A stretch of DNA of 64,000 nucleotides from Glycomyces arizonensis DSM 44726 (lineage in GTDB: Bacteria > Actinomycetota > Actinomycetes > Mycobacteriales > Micromonosporaceae), in the NCBI RefSeq assembly GCF_000482705.1, contig NZ_AXWO01000002.1, positions 62,001 to 126,000 of the forward strand, given 5' to 3'. Below, one piece after another: positions 35,801 through 42,635 of the stretch. The notes below the pieces were generated by a model. It did not search any database. It was not told where the DNA came from and worked only from the letters and a program-made list of their open reading frames with translations. Numbering within the stretch: the first letter of the stretch is position 1; every line of letters starts with the position of its first letter. Made by a program: the position numbers and the translations under genes.

Positions 35801-36191
35801 GACCGAGGAGTTCGGCGTCGACCAGCCGGGCACGTACACCGCCACGCTGTCGTTGAACGTGGTGAGCCCGTACGAGAAGCCGGTCATCGACGTGTCCATG
35901 CTGGTCGTTCCGAAGAACGAGCAGGGCAAGCTCGTCGGGACGGTGGAGAGCGCCGACTGCGACGGCGGGGAGACGCTGCTGGAGTCGGTGCAGGTCCAGA
36001 TCCGCGAGTACGGCGGCGAGACGCTGCACCTGCTGACCGATGAGGAAGGCGGGTACTCGTACTGGTTGGACGACGGCACTTACACGGTGATCGTCTCGAA
36101 GGACGGGTACGCGGCCGACTTCGACATGGTCGAGGTGGAGGGCGGAACCACCAACGAGCTGCCGTTCACCTTGGAGGAGCTCAACTGCTAG
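32853..36191 (+). CDS. Secreted subtilisin-like serine protease with large C-terminal beta domains
   Basis: A 1112-residue secreted protein. It has a signal peptide (cleavage probably after SAAWA, about residue 30), an I9-type propeptide, and an S8 peptidase domain (about 160-460) with Asp191 (SIDTGVDYTHP), His238 (GHGTHTMG) and Ser410 (GTSMAAPH). Then come carboxypeptidase-regulatory-like repeats (about 485-560 and later), a MAM-like/choice-of-anchor segment with WRFDDFGDEG and WWWQIDNV, and more repeats. It has no LPXTG motif or transmembrane tail, so release outside the cell is likely. The GTG at 32853 has AGGAG 5 nt upstream. Confidence 0.93.
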   Translation: MTQSQRWRQTLAIASTGVLVSAFAGSAAWAAPESDVDALIDQKVDADLLAAIDAEGEAELWVRFEGAPDYHPAFSADAKTDKGTAAVEAAREFAEESQADVAAALDDAGADYESFWASSTIKVTGDADLLADIVAFDEVAEVVEAPDYKLIEPVAMEVEPETTEWGLDNINVPDVWDMGFDGSGVVIASIDTGVDYTHPTLVDHYRGNNGDGTFTHDYNFYDIQGVCDSDAPCDYDGHGTHTMGTMVGDDGEGNQIGVAPGAEWIAVNACCPDAETLLAAGEWIAAPTDSEGNDPDPSKAPDIVNNSWGTTDSIDDPFYEDVIALWHAAGIIPVFSLGNNGEFGCESAGSPGLYPNVIGVGAYDVDNVIADFSARGPGRDGQVKPDLAAPGVNVRSAYPGGGYAYGDGTSMAAPHVAGTIALMLSAAPALEGDFDAVYEALTSTAHATADDQCGGTEELNNVYGHGRLDALEAVLASPIGDTGAVEGTVTDAEGTPIEDATVAFTGEFSRSATTGADGAYSVPRLPVGTYEVTVSKFGYEDATGSVTVTVDATTAFDATLTAVPSTTVTGTVVDGSGHGWPLAATVSTTGGEVSTVTDPLTGEFSITLPEGEWELAVEADYPGYQDVTVGVVSAADTLIEVPIAEGCIAPGYALGPIGTGFETEAAPAGWSVVNRGVEPWRFDDFGDEGNRTPGSGGFATANSDAQGSGSKLMDTDLISPVFDLSSVDDPTLTFDTDYYQGSYDTEADVAVSTDGGRTWAEAWASDGSARDTSISVDLSEWADATEARVKFHYTDNEDWAWWWQIDNVLVGDAAECAPVAGGLVRGTVADMATGDPLEGARVTHLGSGYSGTADADGAYWTFAAGSGESAFEAVVDDFGSAVETVEIVPDGVTTADFEVGTPEISVSSTALNSYVQQGSSWTHKLKITNSGTADGIVSFDVGDGGFSIMGYGNPSDTSWLTVEADSVTVPAGETVTVNVKTTATEEFGVDQPGTYTATLSLNVVSPYEKPVIDVSMLVVPKNEQGKLVGTVESADCDGGETLLESVQVQIREYGGETLHLLTDEEGGYSYWLDDGTYTVIVSKDGYAADFDMVEVEGGTTNELPFTLEELNC

Positions 36192-36573
36192 GGAACTCCT
36201 GAACCGCTGGGCCCCGGCTGGAACGTCTGGGGCTCGGCATCGACCGGGTGCGGCGGCGCTGTGGAGGGCCGTCCTGGGGACTTCGTGACAACGGCTCGCC
36301 CCGCCGTCGCACCCGAGCGTCACTCGCAAGCTTATATCTTATAACACCCAAGAGAAATCCTATATGATATATCCTATAGAATCGGGGCGATGTGCTGACC
36401 GGGAGGTGGTGGCGGGCTGCCGGATTGGTGACGGCCTTGCGGGTTTCGCGTTCGATCTGGGCGCTGTGCCAGTTGGGTCGGAGCCGGGGCGCTCGGTGAC
36501 GGTGCGGACTTCGGACGGGCCGTTGCCATCCGAGTAGGGCCGGTGCGCTCTGGCGCCCGGCCTCGAAGATCCC
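36192..36573. repeat. Intergenic gap carrying AT-rich island 5 (36331-36384)
   Basis: Between the convergent ends of the protease and D-aminoacylase genes lies CTTATATCTTATAAC, a short GC-neutral spacer, then CCTATATGATATATCCTATAG. The internal ATATGATATAT and TATATC elements give dyad symmetry. The remainder of the 382-bp gap is GC-rich and I see no gene in it. Confidence 0.65.
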
Positions 36574-38181
36574 TCAGGCGCGGTCCCGGCGGCGCACCGA
36601 TCTCCCCGCGAGCGCTTCGGTCCGCTTCCCATCGTCGATCGCGATCTGGCCGTTGACGAGCACGTATGGGATCCCCGCGGCCTGGCGGCGCGGTTCGTCG
36701 AACGTGGCTCGCGCGGCGACCGTATCGGGGTCGAACAGCACCAGGTCGGCGGCATTCCCCTCTGCGACGATCCCGCGGTCGGCCAAGCCGAGCCGCCGCG
36801 CCGGGCGGCCCGTCAGGTGCGCCACGCATTCCTCAAGCGAGAACAGACCAAGCTCGCGGCAGTAGTGCCCCAGATACCTCGCGAAGCTGCCCCACGCGCG
36901 CGGATGAATCCGATCGCCGTGCAGCACACCGTCGGTCGACCCGGTATGCGTCCCGTGTCGCATGATCAGCCGCACGTTCTCCTCATTGCCCACGTGCATC
37001 AGACACCCGGTGCCGAAATCGTCCTCGGCCAGGATGTCCAAGTAGAACTCGGCGGCCTCGGCGCCCGATGCCCGCGCCGCGTCGGCGACCGTGGACCCGA
37101 CCACCTTCCTCAGCTCCGGCTTGGTGACACCGGAGATCTCGATCCGCGACCAGTCCACCGGCACGCCGTTCGCGCCGTCGGTGCCGACCTCGTCGAGTTC
37201 GTGGACGATCTGCGCGCGCGTTGTGGCGTTCGCGAGTCGATCGGCGAGCGCGCCGTAGCCGCCCTCGACCGACCAGCTCGGCAGCAGCGCCGCCAGCATT
37301 GTCATGCCCGGCAGATACGGATAGGTGTCCAGGCCGATGTCGAGACCTTCGTCCAGCCCTTCGTCGACGAGCTTCAGCAGCTCACCGGCGCGCCCGGCGT
37401 TGACCTCGTAGTTCATGGTGGCGTGCGCCAGATGCAGCGCGCACCTTGAGGCGCGGGCGATCGCGATCATCTCGGCGTAGCCTTCGAGCGCGCCCGCGCC
37501 GTAACTGCGCTGGTGCGGCCCGAAGTAACCGCCGTACCCGGCGACGACCTCGCACAGCGCGATGAGCTCGGCGGTGTCGGCGTACATGCCCGGCGCGTAG
37601 CCGAGTCCGGCCGACAGGCCCACCGCGCCCTCCTCCATGCCGGTCGCGACGAGCGCTCGCATGGTCCGCAGTTCGCTCTCGGTGGGCGGGCGGTCGTCCC
37701 AGCCCATGGCGAGCATGCGGACGGTGCCGTGGGGGACCAGATAGGCCGCGTTCGTCGGCGAACCCCGGTCGACCCTGTCGAGGTAGCCGCCGACCGAACG
37801 CCACGAGAAGTCCACGCCGTCAGGGCGGCCGTTCCAGGCGGCGATGGCCTCCCACATCTGCGGCGCGGTCACCTCGTCGACCGGCGCGTAGCTGAGCCCG
37901 TCCTGCCCGAGCACCTCCAGGGTGCAGCCCTGGCCGAGTTTGGCGAGGTGGTCGTGGTCGGTGAGGACGGCCAGCTCGGAGTGGGCGTGCATGTCGATGA
38001 AGCCGGGCGCGCACACCAGCCCTCCGGCGTCGATGACGCGCTTGCCGTCGAGCCGAGCGCCGGAGTGAGCGTCGAGTGCGGTGATGCGGCCGTCCTTGAC
38101 GCCCACGTCGGCGCGGAACCGGGCGGCGCCGGTGCCGTCGACGATGTCGGCGCCGCGGATGACGACGTCCAGCTCAGCCAT
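36574..38181 (-). CDS. N-acyl-D-amino-acid deacylase (D-aminoacylase) family
   Basis: A 535-residue amidohydrolase of the D-aminoacylase group. Signatures are VVIRGADIVDGTG, the metal ligands GFIDMHAHSE, HQRSYG, LHLAHATM, DTYPYLPGMT and GSTDGVL. It would release D-amino acids from N-acyl forms, or act on related hydantoin-like substrates. I chose the ATG at 38181 because GAAGGGCCCC lies just upstream; a longer frame to 38244 lacks this. It is followed by ridA upstream on the same strand (82 bp) and faces the PLP aldolase gene across their shared promoter region. Confidence 0.88.
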   Translation of the reverse strand: MAELDVVIRGADIVDGTGAARFRADVGVKDGRITALDAHSGARLDGKRVIDAGGLVCAPGFIDMHAHSELAVLTDHDHLAKLGQGCTLEVLGQDGLSYAPVDEVTAPQMWEAIAAWNGRPDGVDFSWRSVGGYLDRVDRGSPTNAAYLVPHGTVRMLAMGWDDRPPTESELRTMRALVATGMEEGAVGLSAGLGYAPGMYADTAELIALCEVVAGYGGYFGPHQRSYGAGALEGYAEMIAIARASRCALHLAHATMNYEVNAGRAGELLKLVDEGLDEGLDIGLDTYPYLPGMTMLAALLPSWSVEGGYGALADRLANATTRAQIVHELDEVGTDGANGVPVDWSRIEISGVTKPELRKVVGSTVADAARASGAEAAEFYLDILAEDDFGTGCLMHVGNEENVRLIMRHGTHTGSTDGVLHGDRIHPRAWGSFARYLGHYCRELGLFSLEECVAHLTGRPARRLGLADRGIVAEGNAADLVLFDPDTVAARATFDEPRRQAAGIPYVLVNGQIAIDDGKRTEALAGRSVRRRDRA

Positions 38182-38263
38182 GCGGGGCCCTTCGTACTCG
38201 GCCGTGCGGGAGCCCTTCGGGCTCGGGCGGTTCGTCCGGCCCACTTCAGTCCGCTTCGGTTCT

Positions 38264-38671
38264 TCAGTCCACGGCCGCCAGCGCGTCGATCTCCACCAGC
38301 ATTTCCTCCCTGGGGAGCGCGCAGATGACGGTGGTGCGGCACGGCAACGGTATCTCTTTGCCGGTGTGGGCGGCGACGAACTCGGCGTAGGCCTCGTTCA
38401 TGGCGTGGAAGTCCTCGCGGTGAGCGAGGTAGACGCGCAGCATGATGACATCGTCGAAGCTCGCGCCTCCGGCGGTGAGGATGGCGTGGACGTTCTCGAG
38501 GGTGCGCAGGGTCTGGCCTTTGACGTTCCCGCGGTGGACGTATTCGCCGCTGTCGGGGTCGACCGGGCCCTGCCCGGAGACCTGGAGGAGCGGTCCTTTG
38601 CGGACGCCTTGCGGGAAGGCGTGGGCGGGGGCCGGAGCGGCGGTGGTGTGGATGGCGGACTTCGCAGTCAT
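38264..38671 (-). CDS. ridA: RidA-family enamine/imine deaminase
   Basis: A 135-residue RidA (YjgF/UK114) protein. Typical segments are LLQVSGQGPVDPDSGE, QTLRTLENVHAILTAGGASFDDVI, and CRTTVICALPREEMLVEIDALA with the conserved Arg near residue 116. RidA clears reactive enamines and imines made by PLP-dependent amino-acid enzymes. This fits its place next to a D-aminoacylase and a PLP-dependent D-amino-acid enzyme. The ATG at 38671 follows a TATCTT box by 6 nt. Confidence 0.92.
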   Translation of the reverse strand: MTAKSAIHTTAAPAPAHAFPQGVRKGPLLQVSGQGPVDPDSGEYVHRGNVKGQTLRTLENVHAILTAGGASFDDVIMLRVYLAHREDFHAMNEAYAEFVAAHTGKEIPLPCRTTVICALPREEMLVEIDALAAVD

Positions 38672-38707
38672 ATAGTAAAGATACATTCCTATTTCAAGAG
38701 GTGTGCG

Positions 38708-39907
38708 ATGGACGACTCCCAGCTCCGCAGTCTGCGCGGTGAGGTCCTCGACTGGCGGCACAAGGCCGTTCCCGCTTCGGCGCACGGACGAACACTCTCC
38801 TCCTGGCTGGCCTCCAGGCCTCGCCTCGACGAACTCGACACACCCGTCATGACCCTCTCGTCCGAGGCCCTCGACCACAACCTCGCGGCGATGGCCGCCT
38901 GGTGCGCCGATCGCGGCCTCGCCCTCGCCCCGCACGGCAAGGCGACGATGGCGCCGCAGCTGTGGCGCCGCCAGCTTGACGCCGGAGCCGTCGGGATCAC
39001 CGTGGCCAACCTGCCGCAGTCGCGCGTCGCCCGCGCCTTCGGCGTCGAACGGGTGCTGATCGCCAACGAGATCACCAGCCCGGCCGGGGTGGCGTGGCTC
39101 GGCGAGTGGGCGCGGGAAGGCGTGAGCGTCACCGTCTTCGCCGATTCGCTCGCCGCCGTCGACGTGCTCGCGCGCGCCGGGGGAGGGCCGATAGAGGTGG
39201 CCGTGGAGCTCGGCGCGGTGGGCGGGCGCTGCGGGGCGCGCAGCGTCGAGGACGCCTATGCGGTGGCGACGGCGGTCCGCGATGCGGCGAATCTGCGCCT
39301 GGTCGGCGTGGCCGGATATGAGGGCGCCGTGACCGCGGGGACCGATCCGGCCGCGCTGGCGGCCGTCGACGCCTATCTGGAAGACCTAGCGGGGCTGTTC
39401 GCGGCCTTGGACTTCGAGACCGACCGGCCGATGGTGACCGCGGGCGGCAGCGCCTATTACGACCGCGTGGCCGCCGTGCTGGCGCCACTGTCGGGCGAGG
39501 CCGAGGTGGTGCTGCGCGCGGGCTCGTACCTGGTCCACGACCACGGCTTCTACGCCCGTATCGCGCCCGCGGGACGCGGGGCTTCGGGCCCGGAGCTGCG
39601 TCCGGCGCTGCGGGCGCGGGCACGGGTCCTGTCGCGGCCCGAGCCGGAGCTGGCCGTCCTCGACGCGGGAAGGCGCGACGTGCCCTTCGATCAGGGTCTG
39701 CCGTTGCCGTTGGGGATCAAGGGCGCGCAGTGCTCGCAGATCAGCGACCAGCACCTGTTCGTGACCGGCGACGTCGCGGGCCTCGGCGTGGGCGACGTGG
39801 TGGAGCTCGGGCTGTCGCACCCGTGCACGTCGTTCGACAAGTGGAACCTGATCCCGGTCGTCGACGGCGGAGGCCGCGTCGTGGACGCGGTGCGGACGTT
39901 CTTCTGA
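38708..39907 (+). CDS. D-threonine aldolase / D-serine dehydratase-like PLP enzyme
   Basis: A 399-residue fold-type III PLP enzyme (alanine racemase N-terminal-like plus D-serine dehydratase-like C-terminal domain). The PLP lysine is in PHGKATMAPQLWRRQL. The metal-site motif HPCTSFDKWN is near the C-terminus, and GSYLVHDHGFY is also typical. It would cleave or deaminate D-threonine/D-serine-like substrates. The ATG at 38708 follows AGAGGTGTGCG. It is divergent from ridA with 36 bp between, so the three genes form a D-amino-acid module, and RidA may handle its imine products. Confidence 0.87.
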   Translation: MDDSQLRSLRGEVLDWRHKAVPASAHGRTLSSWLASRPRLDELDTPVMTLSSEALDHNLAAMAAWCADRGLALAPHGKATMAPQLWRRQLDAGAVGITVANLPQSRVARAFGVERVLIANEITSPAGVAWLGEWAREGVSVTVFADSLAAVDVLARAGGGPIEVAVELGAVGGRCGARSVEDAYAVATAVRDAANLRLVGVAGYEGAVTAGTDPAALAAVDAYLEDLAGLFAALDFETDRPMVTAGGSAYYDRVAAVLAPLSGEAEVVLRAGSYLVHDHGFYARIAPAGRGASGPELRPALRARARVLSRPEPELAVLDAGRRDVPFDQGLPLPLGIKGAQCSQISDQHLFVTGDVAGLGVGDVVELGLSHPCTSFDKWNLIPVVDGGGRVVDAVRTFF

Positions 39908-40088
39908 GGCGCCGGGATGAGGCGCGCGGCCGCCATGCGATCGGAACGGGCCGTATCCGCGTCGCTTCGTCCGCGCGCTACGTTCTCGGACGGACTCGCG
40001 GTCTCCGAACGCCGCGCCGAAGGCGCCGTGACGGTAAAGCCGCCCTTGAAATCGCCCTCATCGGTCCGTCGGCTGAGCGGTGTCGCCC

Positions 40089-40493
40089 TCAGAGCAGTTC
40101 GCGGAGGGCCTGGAGGACCGGGCGGTTGCCCGGCAGCCAGGGGACGTCGTCGAGCTCGTCGGCGGCGAGCCAGCGCAGGCGCGCGTGTTCGAGGGCCTCG
40201 GGCTCGCCGCCGCGCAGGCTCGCGCGGTAGACCCGCAGCAGGAAGCGGCCGCCCCCGGCCATCAGATCGTCGCCGACGCGTTCGCCGACCGAGATCTCGA
40301 CCCCGAGCTCCTCGCGGCACTCGCGCCGCAGGGCGTCGGTCTCGGTCTCGCCGGGCTCGACCTTGCCGCCGGGGAACTCCCAGAGCCCGGCGAGTTCGGG
40401 CGGGTAGGAGCGGGCGGCGGCGAGGACCTTCTCGCCCTCCAGGATCGCGGCGCCGACGACGACACGCGGTTCTATGGCACGGGGTTCCATCAC
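40089..40493 (-). CDS. NUDIX hydrolase, MutT-like
   Basis: A 134-residue Nudix protein. The Nudix box runs GGKVEPGETETDALRRECRE then ELGVEI, with all catalytic glutamates. The N-terminal VVGAAILEGEKVLAAARSYPPELAGLWEFP and C-terminal ALREL features match 8-oxo-dGTP diphosphatases (MutT type), though many substrates are possible. GTG ATG codons open the gene; the GTG at 40493 has a TAGACT box 7 nt upstream. AT-rich island 6 lies just beyond the promoter. Confidence 0.92.
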   Translation of the reverse strand: MMEPRAIEPRVVVGAAILEGEKVLAAARSYPPELAGLWEFPGGKVEPGETETDALRRECREELGVEISVGERVGDDLMAGGGRFLLRVYRASLRGGEPEALEHARLRWLAADELDDVPWLPGNRPVLQALRELL

Positions 40494-40540
40494 GCCGCGC
40501 AGTCTAACCGCGCCGATCGCAGCGGGCGCGTGAAGGACCG

Positions 40541-40616
40541 ATATTTCTTATAAGATATAATATGTATCCTATATCTTATATCCTATAATCTAACAGTGGA
40601 TTACAGGCTATAACTC
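40541..40616. repeat. AT-rich island 6, upstream of the NUDIX gene
   Basis: ATAAGATATA (40550-40559) pairs perfectly with TATATCTTAT (40570-40579) around a 10-nt loop, with more TATA units to 40616. Unlike the others, it is not between convergent gene ends: the NUDIX gene (-) starts before it and the next supported gene (+) starts after it. It may be displaced, or may mark the end of a lost minus-strand gene. Confidence 0.65.
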
Positions 40617-41236
40617 CACGTGAGGTCCCCCGCTCCTGTCAGCTGGGGTCGGGCGCCCGGCGCTGGGTTCCGGGTGGCGGTGGCCCGGGCGGGGTCGCGG
40701 TTGGCGGTCGGTCGCGTTCGTGTCAGCAGGGTCGGGCGGGGACGGGGCAATGGGCCGCCTTCGGGCTGCGGGAGGGGTGGCGCGGGGCGTCTTGCCCTCG
40801 GGCCAGAGCGTGCCGCCGTCTTCGGGTTGCGGGAGAGGTGGAGTCTCGCCGATGGCGGGTTCTCGGAGGTTGCGAATTGAGCCTGTTCGGCGCGGGATGT
40901 AACACTCTGCGACCTGTTGAGATTCACAGCTGAGGTCATACTTTCGGGGGATATTCGCTGGACTGAACAGCCAGGAATCGCCTCCGCCAGCACTAAAACA
41001 GGCAAGAACTGGACCGAAATATCCGTTATTACTGATATGTCTCCTATGCCACCCTGGACAGAAGCTGAGCGAAGGGGAACACTCGGTTCAGAAACGATAA
41101 AGATACGGCGACAATTCAGACACGAACGCCCCTCGTGTCGTCGGAACCGTTAGAGAACGACTTTACTGATCGGCTGTCGCCCGGTTACGCCAGGGCCGTT
41201 TATGTGCACAGCCTATACAGATGGCGACGGTGCCAT
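40617..41236. other. Intergenic region turning low-GC, no convincing gene
   Basis: From 40617 to about 40890 it is GC-rich and G/C-skewed, with only low-complexity frames. From about 40900 to 41236 it becomes distinctly AT-rich; one counted line (40981-41040) is 45% G+C. A frame from a TTG at 40917 to 41153 (78 codons) has no ribosome-binding site and no recognisable domain, so I do not call it. The composition shift suggests acquired DNA leading into the next gene. Confidence 0.4.
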
Positions 41237-41596
41237 ATGGGGAGAACGGAGCAAGACGACAACGTGCTGTTGGATGCACTCAGAGAGCTCAACGGTTGGG
41301 AAGCGGATGACGGCCGTCTCGCGCGGACGCTGCCGCTCGACGAGTCCCAGCACGCCGCTCTCGCCGAGCAGATCAAGATCTTCGCCGACACGCTCAACGT
41401 CCGTCCGGATGTGACCAGATCCGACCACGCCACGCTCATCGTCCTCATGAGAGACGGCGGGGTCAGCCTCACCGACGTGACCTTCGCCGGGCGCGTCGAG
41501 AGCGCTTACATCACCATAGCGGGCGAGCTCGCGGCCGAGGAGGGCTCCCACCTCTCCAAGGGCCGTTTCGCCCGCTGGCGCAGAAGGAACCAATAA
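41237..41596 (+). CDS. Pterin-4a-carbinolamine dehydratase-like protein lacking catalytic histidines
   Basis: A 119-residue protein whose layout follows pterin-4a-carbinolamine dehydratase (PCD/DCoH): LRELNGW at 15-21, then DGRLARTLPL, the helix HAALAEQIKIFADTLN, and VSLTDVTFAGRVESA near the end, matching the family's GLT-x-x-D-x-x-x-A. Where active enzymes have His-His-Pro-Asp, this has Val-Arg-Pro-Asp (55-58), so catalysis is probably lost. A structural or regulatory role is possible. The ATG at 41237 lacks a clear ribosome-binding site, and a GTG at 41201 is an alternative start. Confidence 0.6.
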   Translation: MGRTEQDDNVLLDALRELNGWEADDGRLARTLPLDESQHAALAEQIKIFADTLNVRPDVTRSDHATLIVLMRDGGVSLTDVTFAGRVESAYITIAGELAAEEGSHLSKGRFARWRRRNQ

Positions 41597-41852
41597 AGCG
41601 CACCGGGACGGGCCGGCGGTCCGTCCCGGATCCGCCGCAGCGAGCGGCCTCGGCGCTCCAGCGCCTCGACGATAGCTCCCAACGCCTTCGGCCCCATGCC
41701 GTGCAGCTCGAGCAGTTCCACCTCGCTCCACGCCCCCACCCGATCGAGCGTCGTCAGGCCCGCTCCGCACAGCGCCCGCGTCGCCGGGCCGCTGATCGAT
41801 GCCGGCAGGTCGTGCCCGCCGCCTGCTCCAGCTCGCGCGATCGCTTCGCCAC
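41506..41852 (-). pseudogene. Frameshifted helix-hairpin-helix domain gene
   Basis: From a GTG at 41852 (GGGGGA upstream), the frame gives VAKRSRELEQAAG, then runs out of phase and stops at 41754. In the next frame the sequence continues as HDLPASISGPATRALCGAGL and VELLELHGMGPKALGAIVEAL, a helix-hairpin-helix DNA-binding domain. Inserting a single G in the run near 41815-41820 would restore one protein. No start codon serves the second frame alone. It may be a pseudogene or a sequencing error. The out-of-frame tail overlaps the PCD-like gene by 91 bp. Confidence 0.6.
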
Positions 41853-41866
41853 GGCTTCCCCCGCCG

Positions 41867-42469
41867 CTACGCGTCGTCGATGTCGGCCAGCGCTCGGCGG
41901 CCGGTGACCACCAGCAGGAGGTCCTTGGCCGGCATGCGGCGCGGTGCTCCCTCGCCCACGGTGGCCTCGGCATCGGTCGCCACCAGGCGCGTGCCCGCCA
42001 GGTCGACGCCGAAGTAGTCGAAGTTCCCCGGCCCGGCCGAGCCGAGCACCAGGGCGATCCGCTCCGGCGGCGGCGCGGGCAGCCCCAGCGGCTCGGTGAT
42101 GTCCAGCCCGTGGATCACGTCGTGCGAGAGCGCACCCGCCTGCCCGCCCCCGGGCGGCCGCCACGGGTGGCGGATGTTCGCCGCGTAGAGCTCGGCCAGC
42201 TCCCGGCCGCTCATCGCCTTCGCCGCGGCGCGGGCGTCCCGGTCGGCGAACCGGTCGAACCGGAACCGCGACCGCACCATCCCGGCGAGGAAGCCGAGCG
42301 GCGAGAGCCGGAACGGCATCGTCATGTGCGCCAGCGCCTCCCGTGCGCTCCAGCCTTCGCACAGCGAGGCCGCCGCCCACTGCTCGGGTCCGAATTCGGC
42401 GAAGAGCGCGGCGAGCCGCTCGCGCTCGGCGTGGGTCTGCTCGGCGAATCGGGGATCGTTGCCGTCCAT
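41867..42469 (-). CDS. Mycothiol-dependent maleylpyruvate isomerase / DinB-like family protein
   Basis: A 200-residue protein of the TIGR03083/DinB-like four-helix class. Typical motifs are ERERLAALFAEFGPEQWAAASLCEGWSAREALAHM, with a metal-site His (AHM), and ALSHDVIHGLDITEPLG with a second His. Members use mycothiol in some cases (maleylpyruvate isomerase); most are uncharacterised. The ATG at 42469 has AAGGA about 9 nt upstream. It lies downstream of the SigG-type sigma gene on the same strand, a pairing seen in other actinobacteria. Confidence 0.8.
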   Translation of the reverse strand: MDGNDPRFAEQTHAERERLAALFAEFGPEQWAAASLCEGWSAREALAHMTMPFRLSPLGFLAGMVRSRFRFDRFADRDARAAAKAMSGRELAELYAANIRHPWRPPGGGQAGALSHDVIHGLDITEPLGLPAPPPERIALVLGSAGPGNFDYFGVDLAGTRLVATDAEATVGEGAPRRMPAKDLLLVVTGRRALADIDDA

Positions 42470-42635
42470 GTGCTGAGGTCCTTCCTGGTTCGGTCGTGTG
42501 TCACTCCTTGTACGACCGGGCCGGAGGAAACTCATCGGTCAAGACGCTCGGGAAGTCCGGGCTTCGGGGGTCTTCCCCGCCCAGACCTCGAACCGTCGAT
42601 CGAGGCGCTCGGAAATGCGAGGCGATGCGCGCCGG

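Noticed and set aside
32862-36329. An 1155-codon frame opposite the secreted protease
   Set aside because: Antisense shadow; the plus strand holds the complete Asp-His-Ser subtilisin triad and a signal peptide.
40601-41005. A 134-codon minus-strand frame next to island 6
   Set aside because: Pro/Arg-rich low complexity, no ribosome-binding site, and its end runs into the TATA island.
40917-41153. A 78-codon frame from a TTG in the low-GC patch
   Set aside because: No ribosome-binding site, no -10 box at leaderless distance and no recognisable domain.
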